This document shows, piece by piece, positions 47,496 through 57,731 of a stretch of 64,000 nucleotides of DNA (positions are counted from its first letter, which is position 1; the number at the start of each line of letters is the position of its first letter). The notes beneath the pieces are model-generated. The model saw only the letters and a list, made by a program, of their open reading frames with translations. It was not told where the DNA came from and did no database searches. Source of the stretch: Thuidium tamariscinum (taxonomy: Eukaryota; Streptophyta; Bryopsida; Hypnales; Thuidiaceae); the NCBI GenBank assembly GCA_947034885.2, contig OX344756.2, positions 18,893,489 to 18,957,488 on the forward strand, written 5' to 3'. Made by a program: the position numbers and the translations under genes.

Positions 47496-48118
47496 CCTAC
47501 CAGCCCGATAGCCCAACTGAATGGAGAGAGGATGGCCATCTCCCAACTAATTTGAAGTCCTTGATTGCAAATATGAATTTAGAATTTGCAAGAAGAAAAA
47601 TTTGCTTGGGGATGATGTTGACTTGACCTCTTGACATACTAGTACTACAGTAGTAGGATGACTTATTACAGTAAGATTAAACTCTTATTTGCTTACAGAA
47701 TTTTCATGTGTGGACCTATTGTAATAAAAATTAATATAGAATTGCAATTTGAACAATGTGAAGAATTTAACACCAAGAGAGTTTGAACTTTGTTAACCCT
47801 GCTTTTCGACCTCGCACCATCAACCAACTCTGAAATGTTGACCAACTCTGGATGTAGGATCTAGTTCGCGGCTGGATACTTCCTTATCCTATTCATGAGA
47901 TATCAGAGAAATTTTATCAACGATGATGATTAAGGTAAGAGGTCCTATAATGGACCCTCTAAGGTTGAAACAGAATTTCAGGGAGGTAAAACTTCTAGAA
48001 ATATTTTTCAGTAAATTTTCCTTCAAAGACAAGTACAATTGACATCTAATCCAAGTCATTTCATATTTTTCTGAGCTTTTTTGAATTAGTTATCAAATTT
48101 TGAAGTTGAAAGGACATA
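47496..48118. other. Non-coding stretch, partly repeat
   Basis: 47550-47600 repeats a TTGCAAATATGAATTTAGAA phrase found in the element at 44250. 47995-48115 resembles 9530-9780. No gene was seen. Confidence 0.4.
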
Positions 48119-48251
48119 AGGCTCTTAAATGGTGCCCTAGCTAAAATGTACACAGTCAGTACACTGCTGAAGACTATGAAAAAGCATCATGTACAAGAAC
48201 TGTACATTTAACATAGGGCACCATTTTAGAACCCGCTCCATTTAAGAGCCT
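48119..48251. mobile_element. Small palindromic MITE, 133 bp
   Basis: The left AGGCTCTTAAATGG and the right CCATTTAAGAGCCT are exact inverses (14 bp). Internal inverse blocks ATGGTGCCCTA/TAGGGCACCAT and ATGTACA/TGTACAT add a near-complete hairpin. TA at the left; the right is TC. Confidence 0.75.
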
Positions 48252-49005
48252 TCTACCTTAGTAGAAAAAACTTTCTCTCCCACTCACTTCACACATATGT
48301 ATGCTACATATTACACATTTATTCAAAATATAATCACACGCTGACGAGTAAACCAGCTGCTAGAAATTGTACAGGATACAGTGCTGCTTGGGGTCAGCGT
48401 GAAGCTACTCTTTAACTCCTTTAAATTTGACCACCAGCATTTCAGAATACCCTACGAACTTGCGACTCTATCATTTATTTGTCGGACTCTACCACATTTA
48501 TCTCCACTGCAAATCATTTGAACTGTAATATCACTGTCTTCAAGCACGCAGATAATGTACAGTAAGTGTACCGTTCCTCTTCATCATCCAAACTAGTTTT
48601 CATGGTTACTAGTGTGCCATGTGTCGTTGCCACAATCAAATCCAAAATAAAAGTAATTTTTCAATTTTTTAGTGCATGAAAACTTTGAATTTAATAATTT
48701 TCACACCATGGGCTAGAACACCATGAGACAAAGTCCATGCACCCCTCCTCATCAAGGGCTTTCTGATATTACCAAGATCACGATCAAAATATAAGTAAAA
48801 GTAATTTTTTGATTTGAAAAGAAATAAAAAATACTTAAAAATTCATAACTTTCACACCATAGATCAGAATGCTATGAAATCAAGCCCATGTACCGCCCCT
48901 TGTCAAGAGCTTTCCAAAGGTACCAAGTACATGACCAGGACGCATGGGCCCAGAGATCTCAATGTGACAAATAAACAAACAAAACAAATTAAACGAAACA
49001 AACTA

Positions 49006-49393
49006 AGGAAGAAACACCCAATTCCGTCCATGTACATATTCTTGGACCCTAAAGTACCACTAAATATGTCCATAAGCATTCATTAAAGCGTCCGACAAAT
49101 GTTTAATTCTAATTTGCTGACGCAGTTGTAAGAGACATGTATAGTTTTCATTCACTGACAATTGATTTCAGCAGGTGTTCAGTTAAAGGTACACCTATAG
49201 GTCGGTTCCAATGGTCCAGGGAGCCAACACTTAGGAAATTTATAGAAATTACATACTGATTCCGAAAAATTTGATTTTCTTTTTGAATATTCGTGATTTT
49301 CACTCGCTAACACTAGAAAAATATCAGTTTTAGAAAACTCTGCCTCCAACTATGCTGAATTCCTTATTTGGACGGTTTTGGGTGTTTCCACTA
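49006..49393. mobile_element. TA-TSD MITE (CACCC subfamily), inverted copy
   Basis: AGGAAGAAACACCC and, inverted, TAGTGGAAACACCCAAAACC. TA flanks both sides (49004-49005, 49394-49395). It lies about 95 bp downstream of the class 1 stop codon, so it could fall in the gene's 3'UTR. Confidence 0.85.
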
Positions 49394-49487
49394 TACCTGT
49401 CTTTCTTAAGCTATACGGATCTTTCCTAATAATACTGATTCTTGGATTGCTGTAGTCTTGATGCATTCCTCGGCCAGTTTCGGCCAG

Positions 49488-49805
49488 TCACCGGATAGCT
49501 GGAAGGATGTTGAAGTTTCTGTTGCTTTTCGTCGCTGGGGGACCCAGAAGAGCAGCTTCAACGTCCGACAGCGGGTGCACAGGACCCGGAGGAGCAAGTA
49601 CTCCCGCCACCGCCAGATTGGCGATGACGGGGTTTGCCACGGCGACCGCCACGAGGGCAGCGGCTGGGACTGCAACTGCGGCTGCTGCTCCATTTGGTGG
49701 GGCTCCATTTGGCATCAAGCCTCCAGCAGGCTGCTGCCCAGGTTGCTGGGCCGCTCCCCGGCCGTTTGGGTTGCCGTCCTCCCCGTTTGCATTCGCTTGG
49801 GCCAT
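49488..49805 (-). CDS. Class 1 Ala/Pro-rich small protein, 105 aa
   Basis: Close paralogue of 5980-6282. NANGEDGNPNGRGAAQQPGQ (residues 5-24) is almost unchanged. The middle gains five residues as an Asn/Gly/Ala insertion around 36-41 (a GGGGCTCCATTTGG-like duplication in the DNA). The core DVEAALLGPPATK is at 81-93, and the C-terminus NILPAIR ends at the same TGA. The ATG at 49805 is in ACGATGGCCC as in the paralogue. Upstream, the exon text CACTGAACGAAGAGGATACG is preceded by a CAG or AAG acceptor (about 49826-49850). The insertion length is a multiple of three, which supports selection on the frame. Function is unknown. Confidence 0.65.
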   Translation of the reverse strand: MAQANANGEDGNPNGRGAAQQPGQQPAGGLMPNGAPPNGAAAAVAVPAAALVAVAVANPVIANLAVAGVLAPPGPVHPLSDVEAALLGPPATKSNRNFNILPAIR

Positions 49806-50585
49806 CGTATCCTCTTCGTTCAGTGCTTTGCTTGTTGCTGCAACGGCACCGATCAATTGGGTGTTCTTCCGAAAATTTCAAAAATTACAAAAATTCTATC
49901 AGAAACCAAATATCGATAATATATTACCCGGGCGAGTTATCGATCGCTACAGTAGCTAAGTTAAGCAACGACTACAAGAATGGCGTCACTTCTCACCAAA
50001 TACACACTGTTCGTAGTGACAGAACGTCAATAGTCGCTGGGTAGTGGCCCCAGAGGCATGGATGAGCTTGCTCGATCAGACAATGAGTTTGGTCACACGA
50101 GGACTTCGATCAAAGACGATCCATAACTCCCAGCATTTGCCACTGGTATATCACATAATCCAAAATTTTCCCACTGAACGTCTAGTTACTTCAGAATCAA
50201 TCGAACATTGAAAACGAAATCGACGATAGAAATCGCAACGAGCCAAGCTGAGCCTAGGTACCATCAAATAGAAATCATCTCTAAATCGAAATTCGACGTA
50301 CGTGGTCGAAAGCCGCACGATCGCAGAAACCGGATCGATAACTGCGATGCCTCTTCATGCATTGAAACTACTGCTACACGTACCGGCCTAGCTGCAAAAG
50401 TAAGAAAAATTCTTCGGCATACTGCACATAGCCTGGTGACAGAAGCAAACACACAAAATTAATGCGAGCTTGAGAGATCGCAGTTCGAAGGAACAATGCT
50501 CCCAAAGATCAATCTCTGGCCTAGGCGCCGTCACTAGTCACGTACTCAAGAGTCAGAACAATTGCGACAGAGCCTTGACTCATGA

Positions 50586-50597
50586 GCTATTTATGAA
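50586..50597 (-). promoter_or_regulatory. Candidate TATA box for the class 1 gene at 49488
   Basis: The minus strand reads TTCATAAATAGC, matching 7276-7286 upstream of the paralogue. It is about 0.8 kb from the ATG, consistent with a 5'UTR intron. Confidence 0.4.
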
Positions 50598-50796
50598 CAG
50601 CTCTTCAAAAAGGAAATAGAAACAGAACGGAACGCTGACGCCTGATTCCGTGCGTAGGAGATTCGCGTAAATAATACAAATATTGTGGATCCCCTTCTCA
50701 GCCCCCCGACGGACTGGAACCATGTGGTTGTGACTTTTCGAACCGACCGCGACAAAAATGTCTGTACGACAATTTGTTCCCACTTCCTCCCCAGGG

Positions 50797-50968
50797 CAGC
50801 GGAGGTCACCGATACTACATCTGTCCCTGCCCTAGGGCAGAATGTAGTATCGGCGACCCGCCTGCAGTATACTTGGGCACCCCTAGATGTCTCCTACTTA
50901 AGATGTCCCTCACAGAGATATCTTGCAGCGGAGGTCACCGATACTACATCTGTCCCGAAGGGGCCTAG
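50797..50968. repeat. Hairpin plus direct copy of a 28-bp GC-rich motif
   Basis: GCGGAGGTCACCGATACTAC occurs at about 50800 and 50931 in direct orientation and once inverted at about 50846-50868 (GTAGTATCGGCGACCCGCC). The first two form a hairpin of about 28-bp arms round TCCCTGCCCTAGGGC. It lies in the upstream flank of the class 1 gene. Confidence 0.7.
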
Positions 50969-50969
50969 A

Positions 50970-51077
50970 GCGTACCCAAAAACATGGCACAAAATAGGGG
51001 CCTTTTTTACTTTTACCCTGAATAACTCAAGTTTTACCCTGCTGGGTCCATCTTCGATGATACGGAGTAGGATTTAA
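50970..51077. mobile_element. Right half of a TTAAAT(C/T)CTACC MITE
   Basis: CACAAAATAGGGGCCTTTTT through GTAGGATTTAAC aligns with the right halves of 36054-36300 and 43232-43479. The left half is missing. Confidence 0.55.
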
Positions 51078-51329
51078 CGTCCCCCAATGCATTACCATAT
51101 AGCCTGAGCGATGGAGCTCCAACCTCTGAAGACTTCGGAACCTTCTAGGAAGGCACGGGAACCTCACATCTGTATCATGCCGGATGGCGTCATCAACGAT
51201 CAGGAGAGGGCTCTAAAACCGACAATGCATTTTCAACCATCCAATAAGTTAGGGCCTGTGAAATGGACACTTGAACCGGGGGAAAATGAACTCTAGATTA
51301 CAACAGAACTTGATTAGATCTGTCTTTTC

Positions 51330-51810
51330 TTCTTCAATGGATGGTTTAAGAATCACACTAGGTTCATTCTTAAGTAAGTGACTAGGTGTCTATTAATTTA
51401 ATTCAAATAAAAATTTATTATTCAACTACCTTCTCACAAGTACTAAAAAATCTGAAATAATGACTAATTCAAGCATTCATTTCAGATTTAGAAAGGAACA
51501 GTTTTCGAAACCATTTCCATTGCTTTATACATTTTGCAATGTTAGTTTTTGAACAAGGCCTAGTTTGTTTTTTTCAAACTATGCATGGATGGGTTTCCAA
51601 GGGCCTATGATCACATATAGGGCCCTACAGTAGATTGTGTTTGAAAATTCATAATTAATTCAATAATGCTTCAAAAAATATGAAATGACTTGTGTTAGAT
51701 TCCTCATCTATTTCTCTTTGACTCAAAAATAAACTAAAAATATTTCCATATCAGGAGATGCAAAAAAAAGACACATCAACTCTTAGATGGTCGCTTTTTG
51801 AGCCTCTTAC
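51330..51810 (+). repeat. Dispersed repeat R1, second plus copy
   Basis: It aligns with 34620-35230 but lacks that copy's GTCCAATTGGAC palindrome. It includes AGATTGTGTTTGAAAATTC and CTTGTGTTAGATTCCTCATC. Confidence 0.6.
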
Positions 51811-52230
51811 CTTACTTGACCTTGCTACAATGAATAGAGTACCTACACCTAAAATTCACCATTCCTCAAAATAGATCCTTACTTTTGAAGAGTATAGTAA
51901 AGGAGGAGGTCCATAAAGGGCTGTGGTGAGGCGGGCCAGAGCGACCGGAGCCATAGGTGATAACGTCATCTGGTGCCTGTTGTGTCAGTTTCACTCAATC
52001 CTGCACTACACGACTAGGGTTCCCACGCCTTCCCGGAAGGTTCGGATCCCTATACCTGTCCTCAAAGGTTGGAGGAGAGTGGACAGAATCCTGGGCCTGC
52101 AGCTGCCCGGCTACTGTACTAATATACTGGGGGTCATGCCTGTTGCCTCCAGCTATTGGCTCTCTGGTAACATAATCTCTCTACAGTACTGAAGTGCCTG
52201 GAATGGGTGATGGCAATGATCAAGAAACAC
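51811..52230. other. GC-richer stretch, unrecognised
   Basis: Two overlapping frames of 89 and 72 codons run through 51923-52192. Neither resembles a known protein and no paralogous copy exists in the window, so I do not call a gene. Confidence 0.35.
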
Positions 52231-52616
52231 CAGAGGAAACACCCAAAACCGTCCAAATAAGGAATTCAGCATAGTTGGAGGCAGCATTTTCTAAAACTGG
52301 TATTTTTGTAGTATTAGCGAGTGATAATCATGAATATTAAAAAAAAATCAATTTTTTTGGAATCAGTATGTAATTTCTATAAATTTCCAAAGTGTTGGCT
52401 CCCTAGACCACTGGAACTGTCCTATAGGTGTACCTTTAATTGAACACATGTTGAAATCAATTGTCAGTGAATAAAAACTATACATGTGTCTTACAACTGC
52501 GTCAATAAATTAGAATTAAACATTTGTCGGACACTTTAATGAATGCTTATGGATAGATTTAGTAGTACTCTAGAATCCATGAATAGGTACAGGGACGGAA
52601 ATGGGTGTTTTTCCCT
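52231..52616. mobile_element. TA-TSD MITE (CACCC subfamily), 386 bp
   Basis: CAGAGGAAACACCCAAAACC and, inverted, AGGGAAAAACACCCATTTCC. The right TA is at 52617-52618; the left is AC. Near-identical to 47111-47493 over most of its length. Confidence 0.85.
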
Positions 52617-53030
52617 TACCTGAGGAATTCTGAATAAATCATAGAGAGAATAACTAGATATTGTGCTTGAAAAAAGAGTTGAATTTGGAAAGTGAAGAAA
52701 ATTAGCCAATAAAACTCAAAAAAGTTTCTTGAACATTTGAGTTATTCGTAAAGTACCCTAAATTGAGGTTTTAACCCATGAGTTTTGTGAAAAATCCGGT
52801 TGAGTTTTTAAGAAGTTTAAATAAAAGTGGATATACAACTTATTTTTCCATCAAAATGGTGCCTAAAAAAGTTTGGTCCCCGCTTTTGAAGTTGTGTGAC
52901 ATAAGTATCTTGCAAAAAAGTTTAACACTTCAACTATAGTTGCCTTCTCAACTTCAAAAAAAGTCATATCCAAAGTGGGGGGGACTTTACAAATAACTCA
53001 ATTGGATGGTGGTGTTTTATTCAGATTTAA
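52617..53030. other. AT-rich stretch, nothing recognised
   Basis: No ORF or repeat ends identified. Confidence 0.35.
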
Positions 53031-53990
53031 CCCCAAAGTGACATTCAATTTTTGGGGTTCAAAAACATCATTGCTTTTGAAGCTTTATGGATCTAAATGT
53101 CTTCATGTTATACTAATCTCAACCGTACAATCTTGTAGTGTATATGTTGTAGATGACATGTACAAAATTTGAAGTCATTTGGCTACATACATTGCAAAAT
53201 CATAATGTTTTAGTGTTGAAAATAGATGCTGAAATTTTCCCAAAAACACATTTGGAGGTGAAATTTGATTTCTAAATCTACTCCAATGAAAAAACTTTTC
53301 ACTACAAAATGATTCAAAACTAGTATACAAACACATTAGCGGAAAAAAATTTCATTCAATTGACTCATTGTGTCTACAAAACGGCTTTGAAATGTCAAGA
53401 AACATTGCAAAAAACACATCTAAAGCTAAACCTCCTTCTACTAAAATGCTTCTCAGTCACTAATTTTTGAATTAACATGAAATTTTAGCCATACAAACTA
53501 GACTAGTGTGCGCAATTTTTTTTAAAAGAATTATTGAAAATGGACTATATATGAAGAAGAAACAAGACACCAAAGTTCACTGTACTCCAATAATGGCAGG
53601 GTTTCGAACTTTGAATTGCTCCTAAACATTCAAAACAATTTGGATTGACATGAAAACTTTATCAAAATAACTATACTTCAAGGGGAACAAAATAATCCAA
53701 CAAATTTTATTGAAAATGAGCAATGGATGAAGGAGATACAAGGCCCCAAAGTTGTAACCCTAAAATGGTGTTTGATGAACTCAAATTGAAGTTGTGAACT
53801 TTGATTGACTTCCAAAAAATCAATACATCTTGAATTGACCTAAAAATTTTACCCAAAAAAACTAGAGGGGAGAACACAACTTTCTCAATAAGTTTTATTG
53901 AATTTGGACCTTGGATGCAAAAGTTACAACACTTTGAACTGGACTTGAAATTGTGTGAGGACACTTTCTGTCCTCTTTGTCAATTCGGGG
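53031..53990. mobile_element. TTAA-type MITE, 960 bp
   Basis: The left CCCCAAAGTGACATTC and the right, inverted, CCCCGAATTGACAAAG. TTAA on both sides (53027-53030, 53991-53994). Parts of its interior (about 53300-53500) resemble, inverted, 63620-63810. Confidence 0.8.
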
Positions 53991-54167
53991 TTAAGAGTTA
54001 AAGAAAGTTTTGCCATACCCAAGAACATTGGGATCATAGGGATCCTAATCACAGAAAATATCCTACCTACGACTGGATATAATTGAGTGGATCCTAGTTC
54101 CCAGAAACAATTGTATCCACAGTGCAGTATATGTTGGGGGCAAGTTGCATGGGGTGGATACTGTATA

Positions 54168-54514
54168 AGGTAGAAGCACCCATTATTTTCACTGTATCCA
54201 TAGTTTGACATTAGAGTTTCCTACGTAGTGTTCCCACTAGTACCTTGAATTTTTAGTTGTGATTGGTGGGCTCTGATTATTTTAGATTTTGGCGTGAGAA
54301 TCCACGCAGATTTCCTAGGATTGCAGATTTAGGTGCTCTACTAAGTCCTACTTTGAAAATTCACAGAAATTAGATGCCTTGTCCAAAAATTCTAATTTTT
54401 TTTTGAAAATTCACGATTTTCAGTTGCCAATACTACAAAAATATTCTTTATAGGAAAAGGGGCCTCCAACTATGCTGAAACTGCTAACTTTGGCTGTAAT
54501 GGGTGCTTCTACCT
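54168..54514. mobile_element. TA-TSD MITE, 347 bp, perfect 15-bp TIR
   Basis: AGGTAGAAGCACCCAT is repeated inverted at the right without mismatch over 15 bp. TA flanks both sides (54166-54167, 54515-54516). Internal CCTCCAACTATGCTGAA links it to the CACCC subfamily, and its ends to the AGGTTGAGGCACC subfamily. Confidence 0.88.
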
Positions 54515-54682
54515 TATGTCTCTTATCTTTCCCTTGTAAGTTATTGCGGATGGCAGACTGTGGGGAAAAGCACCTCCATGATGGATTCCTGGTACATCAT
54601 CATTGCTGGTACGTACGTGTGCCTTTTTTAAAATTGAAGAAAAAATTGAAACAAGATTTCATGGAAAGGGTAATCCGTAATA

Positions 54683-54986
54683 AGAGCCTGTTTCCATTGA
54701 ACAGGACTGGAGGGTGACTCAAGCGGCATGCACATCTTCCAGAAAGCTCCGATGCTTGCTATGTCTATTTCCTTGCATGCACACTGTGGGAGTCCATTTC
54801 CTCTGGCTTGGCTTGGATTGTAGTAGGGTTCAGGGGGTCCGGTTCACCATCCAGGCATGTAATTTCCTCAAGCAACGCTCGGATGCTGGACCCCAGCCTG
54901 GACCCTTGCCTGGACGTCCAGACCATCCGGAGCGTCAATAGAAAGCGCACGGACATCCAAGCACTCAATGGGAAACAGCCCTAAAA
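54683..54986. mobile_element. Possible hAT-like MITE
   Basis: AGAGCCTGTTTCCATTGA at the left and, inverted, AGGGCTGTTTCCCATTGA at the right. The GGGCTGTTT-type end resembles plant hAT MITEs. No 8-bp duplication could be found, so bounds and class are tentative. The interior is GC-rich. Confidence 0.4.
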
Positions 54987-55139
54987 CCACACTAGCTGAC
55001 CAGCCCCTACTCCCACCAATCAGGCAACCCCAGATGGCTTGGTGGGACAATAGACATGACAAACAAAACAATCCAAAGACAAAGACGCAACAGACGATGA
55101 ACGCGGAAGAAGCGAAGGCACACGCGCGACGTTAGGTCG

Positions 55140-55376
55140 GTCTCACAAAGTCCCTGAGTTTACCATAGGGATAAACACTGAAATTTTGTATTTTTTGCAT
55201 AATTTATTTTTTTCAAATTCTGAGTTCTTATTTGATATCAGAGACCCTAAATTAATTGAAGCAAGATTAGAACACATCCAAAAAACCCAACAAAAACATA
55301 AACCCCAAACCTCAATCAACCCCTCATAAAATAAGTTTTACCCCTCTGGAAGCACTTCGTATGACTGATTTAACGT
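55140..55376. mobile_element. Degenerate copy of the TTAAAT(C/T)CTACC MITE
   Basis: The internal AATTCTGAGTTCTTATTTG and CAGAGACCCTAAATTA resemble 36140-36185 and 43320-43360, and the right end reads ACTGATTTAACGTC. The left terminus is not recognisable. Confidence 0.4.
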
Positions 55377-55728
55377 CTTGCAGGGCACACACTCATCAAC
55401 TCATCAAAGGAGAGGCCGTGGGGTCGGCAGTGACTCCATGCTCTGAAAAGCATGTTTTCGAAATTTGAACGTACAGTATTTCAAAATTGGACTGTTATGT
55501 AGGTTCGAATTTCAGTACAATACAGGAGACAATTCCACTGTGGGCACGTTCCCACCTTGCTGTTAGTAAAAATTTAGGTGCATTTACAAGGGGCATGGTT
55601 AGACAGAATGTCCCTATTGAGCCTCTTTCGAAGGCAAAGGTAGGATGTGGGCAGGTAAGGGGCTGCTCTCTAAGGACCGATCAATTTACTTCTAAATTTG
55701 GTTTTCATTTGATTTTTCCAACAAAGTA

Positions 55729-57121
55729 CAGTAGGGTACCAATCAAAATGGCGTTTTCGCATCCGCAGTGAGAAAAATTTCGGTACTGCCAACTTTGGAA
55801 GCCTCCCGCGAGCTCAAAAATTGATATTTTACCACGAAATTTTTACCACAGCATAATCTTTAAGTTAACTATATGTGTGCCAAATTTCAAGTCCAAAAGA
55901 TTCACCAAAAAAAAGTTATTTAAAGTCTACCAACATGGGTAGTGTGAGAAACATTTCACTACTTTCAACTTTGACACCTTCCTAAGGATTGCGTTCTTTT
56001 TCTTTTGCCATGAAATTTTTGTCATGAAACAATATATATGTTTTTAATATGTATAAAAAATTTCAAGGTAAAAGAATTTTTTTTTAAGAAGATATTTGAA
56101 ATCTCCCAACAAGTGTAGTTTTGAGAAAATTTTCACAATTTCCAACTTTGACACCCTTCCAAGGGCTGAAAAATTGGTTTCTTACCATGAATTTTTTTTG
56201 TGAAGTTAAATCTATGTTGATAATATGTGCTCCAAATTTCAAGTTCAAATGAATTACCAAAAAAAAGATATACATAATCTCCCAACATGTGTAGTTGTGA
56301 GAAAATTTTCACTATTGCTGACTTTGACACCCTCCCAAGGGCTGAAAATTTGTCTATTTAACATGAATTTTTTTGAATAAGATCAACTTTATGTTGATAA
56401 TATATGTTCCAAATTTCAAGTTCAAAACACTTACCCAAAAAAAGATATTCAAAATCTCTCAACATGTGTAGTTGTGAGGTTGAGTTTTTAGATTTGTGTC
56501 AAACTTTGCTCCACAAAAAAACACTATACTAAGGGCTCAAAAACTCCTCCTCACAATACACATGTTGGGAGACTTTGTATATCTTTTTTTTGGTAATTCA
56601 TTTGAACTTGAAATTTGGAGCACATATTATCAACATAGATGTAACATCACAAAAAAAATTCATGGTAAGAAACCAATTTTTCAGCCCTTGGAAGGGTGTC
56701 AAAGTTGGAAATTGTGAAAATTTTCTCAAAACTATACTTGTTGGGAGATTTCAAATATCTTCTTAAAAAAAAATTCTTTTACCTTGAAATTTTTTATACA
56801 TATTAAAAACATATATATTGTTTCATGACAAAAATTTCATGGCAAAAGAAAAAGAACGCAATCCTTAGGAAGGTGTCAAAGTTGAAAGTAGTGAAATGTT
56901 TCTCACACTACCCATGTTGGTAGACTTTAAATAACTTTTTTTTGGTGAATCTTTTGGACTTGAAATTTGGCACACATATAGTTAACTTAAAGATTATGCT
57001 GTGGTAAAAATTTCGTGGTAAAATATCAATTTTTGAGCTCGCGGGAGGCTTCCAAAGTTGGCAGTACCGAAATTTTTCTCACTGCGGATGCAAAAACGCC
57101 ATTTTGATTGGTACCCTACTA
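55729..57121. mobile_element. 1393-bp foldback element with tandem subrepeats, TA target
   Basis: CAGTAGGGTACCAATCAAAA is inverted at the right with only the first base changed (TAGTAGGG). TA flanks both sides (55727-55728, 57122-57123). The arms run inward some 560 bp with few mismatches (GAGCTCGCGGGAGGCTTCCA and its inverse). The left arm also holds about 178-bp direct repeats beginning near 55920, 56100, 56278 and 56456 (CCAACATGTGTAGTTGTGAG). The intact right arm of the host element at about 60190 gives the empty site. The CAGT end and TA target fit the pogo branch of Tc1/mariner. Confidence 0.9.
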
Positions 57122-57731
57122 TACATGAAAATGCTATAGAACACAAGATTTTCAATAATAAAATTGAAGCAATGATTTGGAATTTGTGCCACATGTTCAC
57201 TTGAACCTCATAGCCACTCTCGTGTTAAATTAGAAGAGGAGAGAAACACTTTATACTTGTGGAGTAGTGGTGGGTAAAGCAAACCATGTGGGATATGTGA
57301 TTTAGAAGAAAAAAGAGCTCCTCCACTCATGGTTGTGGAAATGCAGGAATTGTGATAAAAGTCAAATTTTAGACCTCATTTAAACATAGTAGAATATATT
57401 TTTTCAAAAAACTTCAAACTGGGAAAAGTTGGGGAATCAAGCACACTTTTACCTCCAAAAATCCGTTTGAGATTTCAATACTCCACCTAAAAGTTATGGA
57501 CAAATTTCAGAGGAGGTGTTCAAAAATGTCCCCAAAAAATGTCCTTTCCACACACACACACCTCTAGAATTTGTCAAGAACTCTTACATGAGGCTTCAAA
57601 ATCTCAAGTGGATTTTTAGAGATAAATATTAGCTTGCTTTTCCCACTTCTTTTAGTTCTATTTTTTTTGTAAAGAAGCTATTATATGATGCCCAAATGAA
57701 GTCTAAAATTCAACTTCAAGCATAATTCTTG

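Larger units (their letters stand above)
48420..50610 (-). repeat. Segmental duplication A2 (class 1 gene block)
   Basis: Counterpart of 5700-7300. Two events make it longer: a tandem repeat at 48640-48935 (unit about 145 bp, TTTCACACCATRGRYYAGAA-type phrase) and the TA MITE at 49006-49393, both between the gene's stop codon and the shared 3' flank at 48500-48610. Confidence 0.7.

Noticed and set aside
54472..54941. Overlapping ORFs at 54.5-54.9 kb as a gene
   Set aside because: They start within a TA MITE and run into a possible hAT MITE; no conserved frame.
56133..56766. Mirror-image ORFs in the foldback element
   Set aside because: They are the same inverted repeat read twice, short, with no transposase motif.
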